64,000 nucleotides of DNA from positions 868,001 to 932,000 of the forward strand of contig NZ_JAMTCJ010000004.1 of NCBI RefSeq assembly GCF_024171815.1. Direction: 5' to 3'. The stretch comes from Williamsia maris. GTDB taxonomy: Bacteria > Actinomycetota > Actinomycetes > Mycobacteriales > Mycobacteriaceae. Position numbers and translations under genes: made by a program. Shown here piece after piece: positions 55,729-64,000 of the stretch. Positions within the stretch are counted from its first letter, which is position 1, and each line of letters starts with the position of its first letter. The notes under the pieces were generated by a model, which saw only the letters and a program-made list of their open reading frames with translations, was not told where the DNA came from and ran no database searches.

Positions 55729-56763
55729 ATGAGCACCATGCGCGCCGTCCAGGTGGTCGGCTACCACCAGAAACTCGAGATGACCGAGCTCCCGATCCCC
55801 AGCCCGACCGGACCGTTCGACGTGGTCGTCAAGATCGGCGGCGCCGGCGTCTGCCGTACCGATCTGCACATCCTCGAAGGCCAGTGGGCCGAGAAATCCC
55901 AAGTGACGCTTCCCTACACGATCGGACACGAGAACGCCGGCTGGGTCGCGGCGGTCGGCTCTGCGGTCACCAACGTCGCCGAGGGCGACAAGGTGATCCT
56001 GCACCCGCTCATCACGTGCGGTCTGTGCCGGGCCTGCCGGTCGGGCGACGACGTGCACTGCGAGGTCAACCAGTTCCCCGGGATCGACACCAACGGTGGA
56101 TACGCGGAGTACATCAAGACCTCGGCACGCAGTGTCGTCAAAATCGACGACGCACTCGAGCCCGCCGACGTGGCGGCGCTCGCCGACGCGGGCCTCACCG
56201 CCTATCACGCGGCGGCCAAGGCGGCGAAGCGGCTCACCCCGCGCGACAGATGCGTGGTCATCGGCGCAGGTGGACTGGGGCACATCGGCATCCAGGTCCT
56301 CAAGGCGCTGACCCCCGCCGAACTGATCGTCATCGACCGCAACGAGCAGGCGCTGAAATTGGCGGAATCCATCGGTGCCGACCGGGGGATCGTCGCCGAC
56401 GGCACCCACGTGGAGCAGCTCCTGGACTTGACGGGCGGGAACGGTGCCGAGGTCGTCATCGACTTCGTCGGCGAGAACGGCACGACGGCAGAGGGTCTCG
56501 CGATGACACGTCCTGCCGGCGACTACCACATCGTCGGGTACGGCGAGAACATCGATGTCCCGTCCATCGATCTGATCTCGGCCGAAAAGAACATCGTGGG
56601 CAACCTGGTCGGCTCGTACAACGACCTGTGCGATCTGATGCAGCTGGCCGCACGCGGCGCGGTGAACCTGCACACCGCGAAGTATTCGCTCGACGACTTC
56701 CAGAGTGCCATCGACGATCTCGACGCCGGCAATGTTCGTGGTCGCGCCATCCTCACGCCGTGA
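55729..56763 (+). CDS. Zinc-dependent alcohol dehydrogenase (NAD-dependent)
   Basis: 344 aa from ATG 55729, with GGAAAG 7 nt upstream. Catalytic zinc ligands in GVCRTDLH (Cys), GHENAG (His-Glu) and TCGLC; structural zinc CGLCRACRSGDDVHC (C-x2-C-x2-C-x7-C). The Rossmann motif GAGGLGHIG is followed by VIDRNE, an acidic end that favours NAD. Close relatives oxidise 1- or 2-alkanols made by the short-chain monooxygenase. It is 31 nt after the DUF59 gene, in the same operon. Confidence 0.92.
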   Translation: MSTMRAVQVVGYHQKLEMTELPIPSPTGPFDVVVKIGGAGVCRTDLHILEGQWAEKSQVTLPYTIGHENAGWVAAVGSAVTNVAEGDKVILHPLITCGLCRACRSGDDVHCEVNQFPGIDTNGGYAEYIKTSARSVVKIDDALEPADVAALADAGLTAYHAAAKAAKRLTPRDRCVVIGAGGLGHIGIQVLKALTPAELIVIDRNEQALKLAESIGADRGIVADGTHVEQLLDLTGGNGAEVVIDFVGENGTTAEGLAMTRPAGDYHIVGYGENIDVPSIDLISAEKNIVGNLVGSYNDLCDLMQLAARGAVNLHTAKYSLDDFQSAIDDLDAGNVRGRAILTP

Positions 56764-56836
56764 CGATCGTGCCGCCCGATCGAACCCGCCACGTACCGTG
56801 GGGACGAACTGTTCACCACACCCCAGGAGCGCGTAC

Positions 56837-57157
56837 ATGATCTTCATCGTCGTGAAATTCGAGACGAAACCCGAATTCACCGAGCAGTGGCCCGAATTGG
56901 TCGCCGAGTTCACCACGAACACCCGCGGCGAGGAGGGCAATCTTTTCTTCGACTGGGCGCGCAGCCTCGACAACCCGAACGAGTACGTCCTGACCGAGGG
57001 CTTCGCCGACGACGCCGCCGAGGCCCACGTCGGTAGCGACCATTTCGCGAAGGCCGTCTCCGAACTGCCTCAGTACCTGGCGCACACACCGAAGATCATC
57101 AGCGAGAAGGTCGGTGCCGACAGCTGGGGTCCCATGGGCGAGATGCAGGTCGACTGA
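56837..57157 (+). CDS. ABM-domain protein (antibiotic biosynthesis monooxygenase, YgiN-like)
   Basis: 106 aa, ATG 56837 with AGGAG 7 nt upstream. A ferredoxin-like dimeric ABM fold is indicated by MIFIVVKFETKPEF, EEGNLFFDWARSLDNPNEYVLTEGFAD and SDHFAKAVSELPQYL. YgiN-type proteins act as quinol monooxygenases or bind heme; the function here is unknown. It is 73 nt after the ADH gene and may belong to the operon. Confidence 0.85.
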   Translation: MIFIVVKFETKPEFTEQWPELVAEFTTNTRGEEGNLFFDWARSLDNPNEYVLTEGFADDAAEAHVGSDHFAKAVSELPQYLAHTPKIISEKVGADSWGPMGEMQVD

Positions 57158-57167
57158 CCCGAGACCG

Positions 57168-58145
57168 TCAGCGCGCGGGCGTGATCCCGTGATGTCGCAG
57201 CGCGACATCCGGGTGCGCCCGCGTGCGGGATTTCCAGGCGTTCTCACCGTACGTGGAGAAGATCGGGTTGTCCGGATCCGAGTCGACGCCGCGGGCCAGT
57301 TCGGCGAGTCCGGCGGGCAGATCGATGATGTCGATGACGGCGTCGAGGGCCGGGTTGAAAAAGTACGGGATCGAGATCCGGTCGGTCCCGGGCTCGGGCG
57401 CGGTGACCCGGTGCCGGGTGGCCCGCAGATAACCGCCGGACGCCACCTCGAGCAGCTCACCGGTGTTGACGATGAACGCACCGTCGAGCGGCGGTGCGTC
57501 GATCCAGGTGTCGTCACCGGTCTGCACCTGCAGGCCCTGCGAACCGGGTTCGACCAGCAGCAGGGTCAGCACCCCGGAGTCCTTGTGGGCACCCACCCCC
57601 TGCGGGTTGTCGGCGCTGCCCGGGTAGCGCACGACCTTCATCAGGGTCGCGGGCGCGTCGGCGAAGGCCGCGTCGAAGTGATCCGCGGGTGCCCCGAGGG
57701 ACACGGCCCAGTGCCGCAGCAGTCGCAGGCCCACCTCGGCCAGGTCGTCGGACCACCGCTCGAACGCGCGGCGGAACCCGGGCGGGTCCGCCGGCCACAG
57801 GTTGGGGCCCTGCAGGTTCCAGTAGCCCTCGGCATCGACGACGGCCGGACGCTGCGGACCGATGTCGATCTGTTCGCGCCAGTCGACGGCGCCGTTGGTC
57901 AGTTCGCCGCCGAGTCGCGCCCAACCGCGGAAGTGCGGGCTGTCGAGCTGACTGATCTCGCTCTTGTCCTCGACGGGCAGCGCGAAGAACTGCCGGGCCA
58001 GTGCGAGCACCTCGTCGAAACGGTCGGGACCGATGCCGTGGCCGACCAGATAGAAGAACCCGTGGGTGTGCGCGGCCTCGCGGAGCGCGGATCGGAACGA
58101 ATCCGGGTCGGCGTCGGCGGTCGACAGATCCAGGACGGGAAGCAT
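57168..58145 (-). CDS. 2-oxoglutarate/Fe(II) oxygenase, isopenicillin N synthase family
   Basis: 325 aa from ATG 58145. The N-terminal LPVLDLSTADADP and GFFYLVGHGI are the DIOX_N motif. The Fe(II) ligands are His and Asp in GAHKDSG and His in RATRHRV; the Arg-x-Ser for 2-oxoglutarate is in RISIPYF. Relatives oxidise or desaturate diverse small molecules (ethylene-forming and flavonol enzymes among them); the substrate is unknown. It is convergent with the ABM gene (10-nt gap). Confidence 0.9.
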   Translation of the reverse strand: MLPVLDLSTADADPDSFRSALREAAHTHGFFYLVGHGIGPDRFDEVLALARQFFALPVEDKSEISQLDSPHFRGWARLGGELTNGAVDWREQIDIGPQRPAVVDAEGYWNLQGPNLWPADPPGFRRAFERWSDDLAEVGLRLLRHWAVSLGAPADHFDAAFADAPATLMKVVRYPGSADNPQGVGAHKDSGVLTLLLVEPGSQGLQVQTGDDTWIDAPPLDGAFIVNTGELLEVASGGYLRATRHRVTAPEPGTDRISIPYFFNPALDAVIDIIDLPAGLAELARGVDSDPDNPIFSTYGENAWKSRTRAHPDVALRHHGITPAR

Positions 58146-58219
58146 GTCTCCATGCTGGCCGCGACTCGCCGCGGCGTCCACTCTCCTGCTCAGCCGGAGG
58201 CGAATTGCCGGTCGCGGGT

Positions 58220-59605
58220 CTACGTCGACGGTTCGGCGAGCAGTCGATCGAGATTGCGGACCGCCCGGCTGAGGTTGCGCAGCACCCGCATCGACACCGC
58301 CACCTGGTCCGGGGTCAGTGCGCTCGCGTCGCCGATGCGCATGCTGTTGAGTCGCGACCCCTCCAGCCACTCGCCCAGTCCGGGTTCGCGGGCCCAGCGC
58401 GACACGGTCCTGGTGTTGGCGGCGGTCGTGCGCAGCCAGTCGATGTCGGAGTCCGGATGCGCGATGACCTCGCACAGCTCGTTCTTCTTCTCGGGGTCGG
58501 ACACGGTCGCCTCGACGTGGGCGATCAGCGCAGCACTGAAGACCTGCTGACACGTCCGGATGCTCTGCAGGGTGATGCGGCCCTCGGTGAACACCGGTAC
58601 CTCGGGACGTCGTTGCAGTCCGTCCGCGGTGCAGTCGACGTGCACCGTGTTGGGCGAGGTGGGGATCGTCCCCGACTCGAGGGTGATGGTGTCGGCCTCC
58701 ACCGACACCACGCGCCCCAGCCGGGTCACGTTCGTGATCTGCCGCAGGGTGTCGAGTTCGGCTCGCGACACCGTCGCGCAGCGGTACATCGACGGCCGGA
58801 CCGCGGGATCGATCCGCAGGAGCTGACCGGCGCGTTCGAGCCGATCGAAGAGGTCGTCGACGGTCTCGGCCTCGGCGGACGCCTCGAGTTGCAGCGCGTA
58901 CCCGCCGACGGTGCTGTCGTAGAACCCCTCGACCGGCTGGATGTTCATCCGGTCGAGCAGCCACGAATCCCGCGGCATGATCCATCGGATGTCACCGGGG
59001 TCGACGCCCCTGCCCAGCAGCCACAGGCAGGCGTCGATACCGGTCTTGCCCGCTCCGACGACCACGTATCCATCGGCGGGACGGGTGATCTCGGGCAGTT
59101 CGTTCGGCGCCATCCACCGCACGTCGGGGCTGACGGGGAAGGCGGGTGCTCGCATGGCCGGGACGCTGACGCGGCTGTAGGTGGCGTCGACGATCGTCGT
59201 GCCCCGGACGTCGTGCCGGGCGCCGGTCAGCACCGACGTCACGATGCCGTCGTCGGTGGCCTCGCTCTTCGGGAAGTGGTGGAACCGACCGGTGGGCAGG
59301 AACTGCTGGGTGATGATCTGGTCGAAGTAGGCGACCACCTCGGCGGAGGAGGCCAGTTCGTAGTGGCCGGTGTTGGAGCCCGCGGTGTCCACCCGGTCGA
59401 CGCCGAGGCCGCGGGAGTTGACGCCGTAGAACGCCGACGGCTGGTGCAGGCGGACGAACGGATACGCCAACGTCCAGTGCCCGCCCGGGCGGTCGTACCG
59501 GTCGACGAGGGCGACGGTGGCGTCGGTCTCGGTCAGGATCACGTCGACGAAGGCCATACCCATCGCGCCGGCACCGATCACGAGATAGTCGACATCGATG
59601 CTCAC
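58220..59605 (-). CDS. FAD/NAD(P)-binding oxidoreductase, unknown substrate
   Basis: 461 aa from GTG 59605, with GGAGA 5 nt upstream; a longer frame would run into the tRNA-Leu gene and is rejected. FAD motif GAGAMGMAFV near the start with RYDRPGGHWTLAYPFVRLHQP, similar to flavin monooxygenase N-termini, and a second GAGKTGIDA (~185). It lacks the BVMO fingerprint and the full FMO set, so it is annotated only as a flavin oxidoreductase. It lies upstream of the 2OG oxygenase gene on the same strand with a 74-nt gap. Confidence 0.8.
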   Translation of the reverse strand: MSIDVDYLVIGAGAMGMAFVDVILTETDATVALVDRYDRPGGHWTLAYPFVRLHQPSAFYGVNSRGLGVDRVDTAGSNTGHYELASSAEVVAYFDQIITQQFLPTGRFHHFPKSEATDDGIVTSVLTGARHDVRGTTIVDATYSRVSVPAMRAPAFPVSPDVRWMAPNELPEITRPADGYVVVGAGKTGIDACLWLLGRGVDPGDIRWIMPRDSWLLDRMNIQPVEGFYDSTVGGYALQLEASAEAETVDDLFDRLERAGQLLRIDPAVRPSMYRCATVSRAELDTLRQITNVTRLGRVVSVEADTITLESGTIPTSPNTVHVDCTADGLQRRPEVPVFTEGRITLQSIRTCQQVFSAALIAHVEATVSDPEKKNELCEVIAHPDSDIDWLRTTAANTRTVSRWAREPGLGEWLEGSRLNSMRIGDASALTPDQVAVSMRVLRNLSRAVRNLDRLLAEPST

Positions 59606-59639
59606 GGGGTCTCCGAACGTCGCGGTTCTGGGTTGTCCG

Positions 59640-59722
59640 TGCGCGAGAGGGGACTTGAACCCCCACGTCCTGTCGGACACTGGAACCTAAATCCAGCGCG
59701 TCTGCCATTCCGCCACTCGCGC
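59640..59722 (-). tRNA. tRNA-Leu (TAG)
   Basis: On the minus strand the acceptor GCGCGAG pairs with CTCGCGC. The anticodon stem CTGGA/TCCAG encloses TTTAGGT, giving anticodon TAG. There is a long variable arm, as in class II tRNAs, and a T loop TTCAAGT. A73 is present; CCA is not encoded. Confidence 0.95.
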
Positions 59723-59770
59723 GTGTGCACCGTCACGATACCGGTTGACCTGCCGGATTCGGTCTGCAGG

Positions 59771-59783
59771 TACCGTCGATCTC
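59771..59783 (+). promoter_or_regulatory. Leaderless promoter
   Basis: TACCGT (59771-59776), 7 nt, ATG 59784. It follows the leaderless TANNNT layout. Confidence 0.45.
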
Positions 59784-60200
59784 ATGCCAGAAGGGAAACG
59801 TCGACACCGTCCTGCGCTGATCGTGCTGGTCGTCGTCGCGGCCATCGCCTGCCTCGGGCTCGCCTGGTGGCAGTGGAGCCGGTTCGAGTCGTCGTCGGGC
59901 AGCGGCCAGAACCTCGGGTACGCGCTGCAGTGGCCGGCGTTCGGGGTCATGTTCGTCTACGCCTACCGACGTTTCGTGGTCCTCGAGAGCGACCCCGACG
60001 AGGTCGCGAAGCTCTCGCCCCGGGCACACGGTGCGACCGAGGTCCCCGCCGATCTGCTCCCCCCTCGCCCTGCGACCGCGGCCCGCGTCACCGCCGACGA
60101 CGACTCCCCGCCCGAGATCCGCGACCTGGCCGAGTACAACCGTTATCTGTCCGAACTCGCGAGCAGCGAGTCCGGACCCGCACAGCAGGAGAACCCGTGA
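59784..60200 (+). CDS. Small membrane or lipoprotein, LprD-position homologue
   Basis: 138 aa. After a basic start (PEGKRRHRP) come hydrophobic residues ALIVLVVVAAIACLGLAWW; AIAC could be a lipobox, or the segment is a simple membrane anchor. A second hydrophobic stretch (LQWPAFGVMFVYAYRRFVVL) follows, then an acidic, Pro-rich cytoplasmic-looking tail. By position next to the DUF3817 and rdgB-rph-murI genes it matches Rv1343c (LprD), but the match is contextual. The stop overlaps the next start by 4 nt (GTGA). Confidence 0.7.
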   Translation: MPEGKRRHRPALIVLVVVAAIACLGLAWWQWSRFESSSGSGQNLGYALQWPAFGVMFVYAYRRFVVLESDPDEVAKLSPRAHGATEVPADLLPPRPATAARVTADDDSPPEIRDLAEYNRYLSELASSESGPAQQENP

Positions 60201-60601
60201 CCTCAACACCCGAGCCGTCGCTGGCGTCGAAGGCGACCGCCACCCCGGACAAGATCCGCAGCGCACTGCTGCGCTACCGGGTGATGGCATGGATCACCGG
60301 CCTGTGGTTGCTGTTGTTGGTAACCGAGGTCGTCTTGAAGGTGATCAGCGGCGGCTGGAACGCCTGGGACACCGGGATTCACGTGGTGGGTCGGGGACCC
60401 GCAGATGCATTGTCCTTCGTGCCGGTTGTGCACGGATGGGTTTACGTGGTCTATCTGCTCATGGCTGTCGACCTGGCCATCAAGGTCCGGTGGCCTGCCA
60501 AGAAAACGATCTTCACACTCCTGGCCGGCACGATCCCGTTCCTGTCGTTCTACGTCGAACACATCCGGACCCGCGAGATCAAGTCCGAGTTCGCGGTCTG
60601 A
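60197..60601 (+). CDS. DUF3817 membrane protein (Rv1342c-like)
   Basis: 134 aa from GTG 60197, with AGGAG 5-6 nt upstream. Three hydrophobic helices (YRVMAWITGLWLLLLVTEVVLKVI; FVPVVHGWVYVVYLLMAVDLAI; TIFTLLAGTIPFLSFYVEH) match the DUF3817 pattern, including the histidine in the second and the ending FYVEHIRTRE. The function is unknown. It is coupled to the upstream gene and convergent with rdgB. Confidence 0.88.
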   Translation: MTSTPEPSLASKATATPDKIRSALLRYRVMAWITGLWLLLLVTEVVLKVISGGWNAWDTGIHVVGRGPADALSFVPVVHGWVYVVYLLMAVDLAIKVRWPAKKTIFTLLAGTIPFLSFYVEHIRTREIKSEFAV

Positions 60602-60611
60602 GCAGCGCGGC

Positions 60612-61256
60612 TCAGCCGCCGAGCGACCCGAGTTCGCGCAGCAGCGGGATGAGCTGTTCGAGCGCCCTGGAGCGGTGACTGAGAGCGTCCTTCTCGGCCG
60701 CGGAGAGCTGTGCGGCCGTCCGACCGGCGACGGTCCCCGCACCTCGATCGGCGTCCTCGTCGGGAACGAAGATCGGGTCGTAGCCGAATCCGTTGTCGCC
60801 CAGCGGCGCACGGGCCACGCGGCCGCGCCATTCACCACGGACGACGGTCTGTGCACCGTCGGGCGTGACCACTGCGCACGCGGAGACGAAGGCTCCTCCC
60901 CGACGCTCGTCGGGCACGTCCGTCAGTTGTCCGAGGAGTAGATCGACGTTCGCCTGGTCGTCGCCGTGCCGGCCCGACCAGCGCGCCGAGAGCACCCCGG
61001 GCATCCCGCGCAGAGCGTCGACCTCGAGCCCGGAATCGTCGGCCAGACAGGCCAACCCGGTCGCGGCGCAGCCGTCGACGGCCTTCGCCAGCGCGTTGGC
61101 CTCGAACGTCTCCCCGGTCTCGGGGGCCTCGTCGAACGGCGGCACCTCGTCGAGTCCGACCACGTCGATGCCCTCGATGGCCTCGGTCACCATCAACCGT
61201 CGCAGCTCGGCGAGCTTCTTCGCGTTGCGGCTGGCCAGCAGCAGGGTCGTCGGCAT
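60612..61256 (-). CDS. rdgB: RdgB/HAM1 non-canonical purine NTP pyrophosphatase
   Basis: 214 aa from ATG 61256 (a TTG directly before it is less likely), with its first base shared with the rph stop. Motifs: LLLASRNAKKLAEL, ETGETFEANALAKA, LADDSGLEVDAL, GFGYDPIFVP and SHRSRAL. It removes ITP, dITP and XTP from the nucleotide pool. It is in one operon with rph and upstream genes. Confidence 0.95.
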   Translation of the reverse strand: MPTTLLLASRNAKKLAELRRLMVTEAIEGIDVVGLDEVPPFDEAPETGETFEANALAKAVDGCAATGLACLADDSGLEVDALRGMPGVLSARWSGRHGDDQANVDLLLGQLTDVPDERRGGAFVSACAVVTPDGAQTVVRGEWRGRVARAPLGDNGFGYDPIFVPDEDADRGAGTVAGRTAAQLSAAEKDALSHRSRALEQLIPLLRELGSLGG

Positions 61257-62017
61257 CAATCCGCGGTGTGCTCGGCGGTGCTCGCGGGGCGCGGGGCGTC
61301 GAGAGCCGCGCGCTGCGCCTCGAACAGGCGCTCGGTGCCGACCGCGGCGAGGTCGAGCATCTTGTCGAGGGTCGCGCGGGAGAACGTCGCGCCCTCGCCG
61401 GTGCCCTGGATCTCCACGAGGGTCCCCGCGTCGGTGGTGACGACGTTCATGTCCACCTCGGCGCGCGAATCCTCCTCGTACGGTAGGTCGAGTCGGACGC
61501 GGCCGTCCACCACACCGACGCTGACCGCCGCGATGGCGCAGGAGATCGGCTGGGGGTCGGCCAGTTTGCCGCGGGCGTTGAGGAACGCCACCGCGTCGAC
61601 GAGGGCCACGTAAGCGCCGGTGATGGCCGCGGTCCGGGTCCCGCCGTCGGCCTGCAGCACGTCACAGTCGAGGGCGATGGTGTTCTCCCCCAGCGCCGCG
61701 AGGTCGATGCAGGCGCGCAGGGACCGGCCGATGAGTCGGCTGATCTCGTGTGTGCGGCCGCCTATCTTGCCCTTGACCGATTCGCGCTGGGACCGACTGT
61801 GCGTGGCGGCGGGCAGCATCGAGTACTCGGCGGTCAGCCACCCGAGTCCGGACCCACGCCGCCACCGCGGAACGCCTTCTTCGACGCTCGCCGTGCACAT
61901 CACCCGCGTCTGCCCGAACTCCACGAGCACCGAGCCCGCCGGGTGATCGGTGAAACCTCGGGTGATGCGGACCGCCCGCATCTCGTCGTCTGCTCTGCCG
62001 TCTGCGCGTCTGCTCAC
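61256..62017 (-). CDS. rph: Ribonuclease PH
   Basis: 253 aa from GTG 62017; GTG or ATG codons up to residue 13 could be used. PH-fold signatures: [73 protein letters not shown] and the phosphate-site residues. It trims tRNA 3' ends using phosphate. The rdgB-rph pairing is conserved in actinobacteria. Confidence 0.95.
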   Translation of the reverse strand: MSRRADGRADDEMRAVRITRGFTDHPAGSVLVEFGQTRVMCTASVEEGVPRWRRGSGLGWLTAEYSMLPAATHSRSQRESVKGKIGGRTHEISRLIGRSLRACIDLAALGENTIALDCDVLQADGGTRTAAITGAYVALVDAVAFLNARGKLADPQPISCAIAAVSVGVVDGRVRLDLPYEEDSRAEVDMNVVTTDAGTLVEIQGTGEGATFSRATLDKMLDLAAVGTERLFEAQRAALDAPRPASTAEHTAD

Positions 62018-62060
62018 GAGACCAACTCTAACGACACCCCGGTGTGGCCGGACGGCTCGG

Positions 62061-62825
62061 TCATGCGACGTCGACGACCAGCCCCGGCCGCGCGACGCTG
62101 ACCGGACCGGAGTAGGCGGCGCGGGCCTCGGCCAGCACGTCCTCGGTGCTCGTCCACGGCGGGATGTGGGTCAGCAGCAGCGATTTGACTCCCGCGCGCC
62201 GAGCGATGTCGCCGGCCTCGGTGCCCGACAGATGGAGCTCCGGCGGCCGCTCGGACGGTGCGTGGGTCCACGACGCCTCACAGAGGAAGACGTCGGCGTC
62301 GGCGGCCAGCGTCACGAGGGTGTCGCACACGGCGCTGTCGCCGCTGAAGGCGAGCACCTCCCCCGCCGGCCCGGTGATCCGCAGCCCGTAGGTCTCCGGC
62401 GGGTGCAGGACCCGGCGCGGGAGGACCGTCATGCCACCGATCTCGACGGCCTCGCCGTCGACCCAGGTGCGCACGTCGAAGGTGTCGGTGATGTCGTCGA
62501 CCGCGCCTGCGAACTCCGAGGACGCCGCGCCGATCCGGATCGCCGTGCCGCCGGGCCCGAACATCGGCGCACGGGCGATGGCCGGCGTCGGGTGGTAGCG
62601 GCGCCACACCAGCATGCCGGGCAGATCCAGGCAGTGATCGGCGTGCAGATGACTGAGCATCACCGCCACAGAGTTGGGATCGGTGTGCTGTTGGAGTGCC
62701 CCGAGCACACCGGGCCCGAAATCGAGCACGACGGGCTGCTCGCCGGGCACGGTGAAGAGATACCCCGAGGCCGGTGAATCCGGCCCGGCAACACTGCCGG
62801 AGCTCCCCAGGACGGTCAGTCGCAT
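62061..62825 (-). CDS. Metallo-beta-lactamase-fold phosphodiesterase (Rv1339-like)
   Basis: 254 aa from ATG 62825. Zinc motif [12 protein letters not shown] (HxHxDH), later metal ligands in FSGDSAVC (Asp) and LLLTHIPPW (His). The N-terminal [23 protein letters not shown] matches Rv1339, reported as an atypical class II cyclic-AMP phosphodiesterase in mycobacteria; related proteins are ribonuclease Z-like. The gene order murI-Rv1339-rph-rdgB is the same as in M. tuberculosis. Confidence 0.9.
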   Translation of the reverse strand: MRLTVLGSSGSVAGPDSPASGYLFTVPGEQPVVLDFGPGVLGALQQHTDPNSVAVMLSHLHADHCLDLPGMLVWRRYHPTPAIARAPMFGPGGTAIRIGAASSEFAGAVDDITDTFDVRTWVDGEAVEIGGMTVLPRRVLHPPETYGLRITGPAGEVLAFSGDSAVCDTLVTLAADADVFLCEASWTHAPSERPPELHLSGTEAGDIARRAGVKSLLLTHIPPWTSTEDVLAEARAAYSGPVSVARPGLVVDVA

Positions 62826-62873
62826 GTCGTTCACTGTGCCACGTGACGCGCCACACAGCACCGACGATGGCGC

Positions 62874-63677
62874 TTATGCGTGTTGGATCTGCCCGACGGA
62901 CGGTCCGAGGAATCGGGTGGACAGACGTGCGAACGACACCGGGTCGCCCGTCGCGGTGAACACGCGTTGCGCCTGACGGTCGGTGTGCGAGTGCAGCAGG
63001 TCGTTGCGGGTCAGCACACGCACCACGTCCTTGGCGGTCTCCTCGGCACTGGACACCAGCGTCACCTCGTCGCCCATGGCCAACTGGATGACCCCCGACA
63101 GGAGCGGATAGTGGGTGCAGCCCAACACGACGGTGTCGACACGCGCCTGCTGCAGCGGTTCGAGGTACCCCTCGGCGAGACCGAGGATCTGCCGCCCGGA
63201 CGTGATGCCCCGTTCGACGAAGTCGACGAAACGTGGGCACGCCACCGAGGTGATCTCCGCGTGCGGGGCGGCGGCGAAGGCGTCGTCGTAGGCGCGTGAC
63301 GCCACGGTGGCGGAGGTGCCGATGACCCCGATCCGACCCGATCTCGTGGTGGCGACGGCCCGGCGCACCGCGGGCAGGATGACCTCGATCACCGGGACCG
63401 GATAGCGTTCGCGGGCGTCGCGCAGGCAGGCCGATGAGGCTGTGTTGCAGGCGATCACCAACGCCTTGACCCCGCGCTCGACGAGGTCGTCGCCGATCGC
63501 GAGCGCATGTGCGCGGATGTCGGGGATCTTGAGCGGTCCGTAGGGACCGTTGCCGGTGTCGCCGACGTAGAGGATGTCCTCGTCGGGGAGCTGGTCGACG
63601 ATGGCCCGGGCCACGGTGAGCCCGCCGACGCCGGAATCGAAGATGCCGATCGGCGCGTCGATGTTTGCCTCGGTCAC
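62874..63677 (-). CDS. murI: Glutamate racemase
   Basis: 267 aa from GTG 63677, which overlaps the rhomboid stop by [30 protein letters not shown] and the two catalytic Cys in [10 protein letters not shown] and LGCTHYPLL identify MurI. It makes D-glutamate for peptidoglycan. Confidence 0.96.
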   Translation of the reverse strand: MTEANIDAPIGIFDSGVGGLTVARAIVDQLPDEDILYVGDTGNGPYGPLKIPDIRAHALAIGDDLVERGVKALVIACNTASSACLRDARERYPVPVIEVILPAVRRAVATTRSGRIGVIGTSATVASRAYDDAFAAAPHAEITSVACPRFVDFVERGITSGRQILGLAEGYLEPLQQARVDTVVLGCTHYPLLSGVIQLAMGDEVTLVSSAEETAKDVVRVLTRNDLLHSHTDRQAQRVFTATGDPVSFARLSTRFLGPSVGQIQHA

Positions 63678-64000
63678 CGAGGCAGTGTCCCACGGGTCGG
63701 GGTCGTCGGGCTCGCGCCGAACAGCTGCGCGGACGACGCCGCGGGATCCTTCTGGCGCCGACGACGGTCGCGGCCGGCGAGCAGCGATGCCGCGAGGACC
63801 CCGCCGATCGCGCCGAAGAGATGCGCCTGCCAGGACACCCCGTTCTGTCCGGGGAGGACACCCAGGAGAACCGATCCGTAGACGAGGAACAGCAGGACGC
63901 CGAGGAGGATCTGCAGCGGCGAGCGGTTGAACAGGCCGCGGACCAGCAGGAAGGCCAGCCACCCGAAGATGATCCCGGAGGCGCCGATGGTGATGGCGCC
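63674..64000 (-). CDS. Rhomboid family intramembrane serine protease (5' part outside window)
   Basis: The minus-strand frame enters from the right edge. It contains GASGIIFGW, with the catalytic Ser of the G-x-S-G motif, then two more hydrophobic helices and [10 protein letters not shown] with the catalytic His, so the C-terminal half of a rhomboid is present. The tail is basic (GRDRRRRQK) and ends 108 residues after the window edge. It matches the Rv1337 position before murI and is coupled to murI by a GTGA overlap. Confidence 0.92.
   Translation of the reverse strand, partial: GAITIGASGIIFGWLAFLLVRGLFNRSPLQILLGVLLFLVYGSVLLGVLPGQNGVSWQAHLFGAIGGVLAASLLAGRDRRRRQKDPAASSAQLFGASPTTPTRGTLPR

Noticed and set aside
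57168-58985. 605-aa frame for the 2OG-Fe oxygenase
   Set aside because: The first ~280 residues are Arg-rich antisense of the FAD oxidoreductase gene; the oxygenase family begins at ATG 58145.
58220-59680. 486-aa version of the FAD oxidoreductase starting at 59680
   Set aside because: The extra N-terminus overlaps tRNA-Leu and translates it; GTG 59605 has GGAGA 5 nt upstream.

Overview
The window is high-GC chromosomal DNA from a mycolic-acid actinobacterium (Mycobacteriales), most likely Gordonia or a close relative; the genus is an inference. Support comes from a giant type I fatty acid synthase followed directly by acpS, a block matching Mycobacterium tuberculosis Rv1337-Rv1343c (rhomboid, murI, cyclic-nucleotide phosphodiesterase, rph, rdgB, DUF3817), a lipoprotein L,D-transpeptidase, a DUF222/13E12 protein, and many leaderless genes with a TANNNT box 6-7 nt before ATG/GTG.

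Layout. 1-7.6 kb: PadR regulator, 2,4-dienoyl-CoA reductase, DUF222-HNH protein, SDR, HerA-like ATPase, oligoribonuclease. 7.7-21.7 kb: tRNA-His(GTG) with a ~14 kb integrated element ending in a 22-bp duplication of the tRNA 3' end. The element carries integrase, xis-like HTH, RepA-like ATPase, an origin-like repeat cluster, a resolvase, large terminase, an FtsH-type peptidase fold, small unknown proteins, an XhoI/PaeR7I-type restriction-modification pair and a DUF4238 protein. No capsid or tail gene was recognised, so it looks like a phage satellite or reduced prophage. I found no CTCGAG (the predicted cognate site) anywhere in it, although the flanks are rich in this site.

21.9-28 kb: MFS exporter, acyl-CoA dehydrogenase, L,D-transpeptidase, tRNA-Lys, Bcp peroxiredoxin, TetR. 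28-38.4 kb: acpS-fas and a HIT protein. 38.5-43.2 kb: a SF1 helicase fused to a Vsr/DUF559-like nuclease and a rhodanese-like protein without the usual Cys. 43-48.3 kb: DEAD-box helicase, long-chain acyl-CoA ligase, OpgC-like membrane protein.

48.3-57.2 kb: a catabolic cluster. On the minus strand are a MimR/AcoR-like activator, a P450, a Baeyer-Villiger monooxygenase and an epoxide-hydrolase-like hydrolase. Divergent from it are an amidohydrolase, a DUF59 protein, a Zn alcohol dehydrogenase and an ABM-domain protein. The amidohydrolase-DUF59-ADH trio resembles the accessory genes that follow the mim/prm short-chain alkane monooxygenase, but the hydroxylase genes and GroEL are absent here. 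The divergent control region has a perfect GCGTCTCA/TGAGACGC inverted repeat and a perfect TGTGA-N6-TCACA CRP/GlxR-type site.

57.2-64 kb: 2OG-Fe(II) oxygenase, FAD oxidoreductase, tRNA-Leu(TAG), then the Rv1337-Rv1343c-like block, truncated in the rhomboid gene at the right edge.
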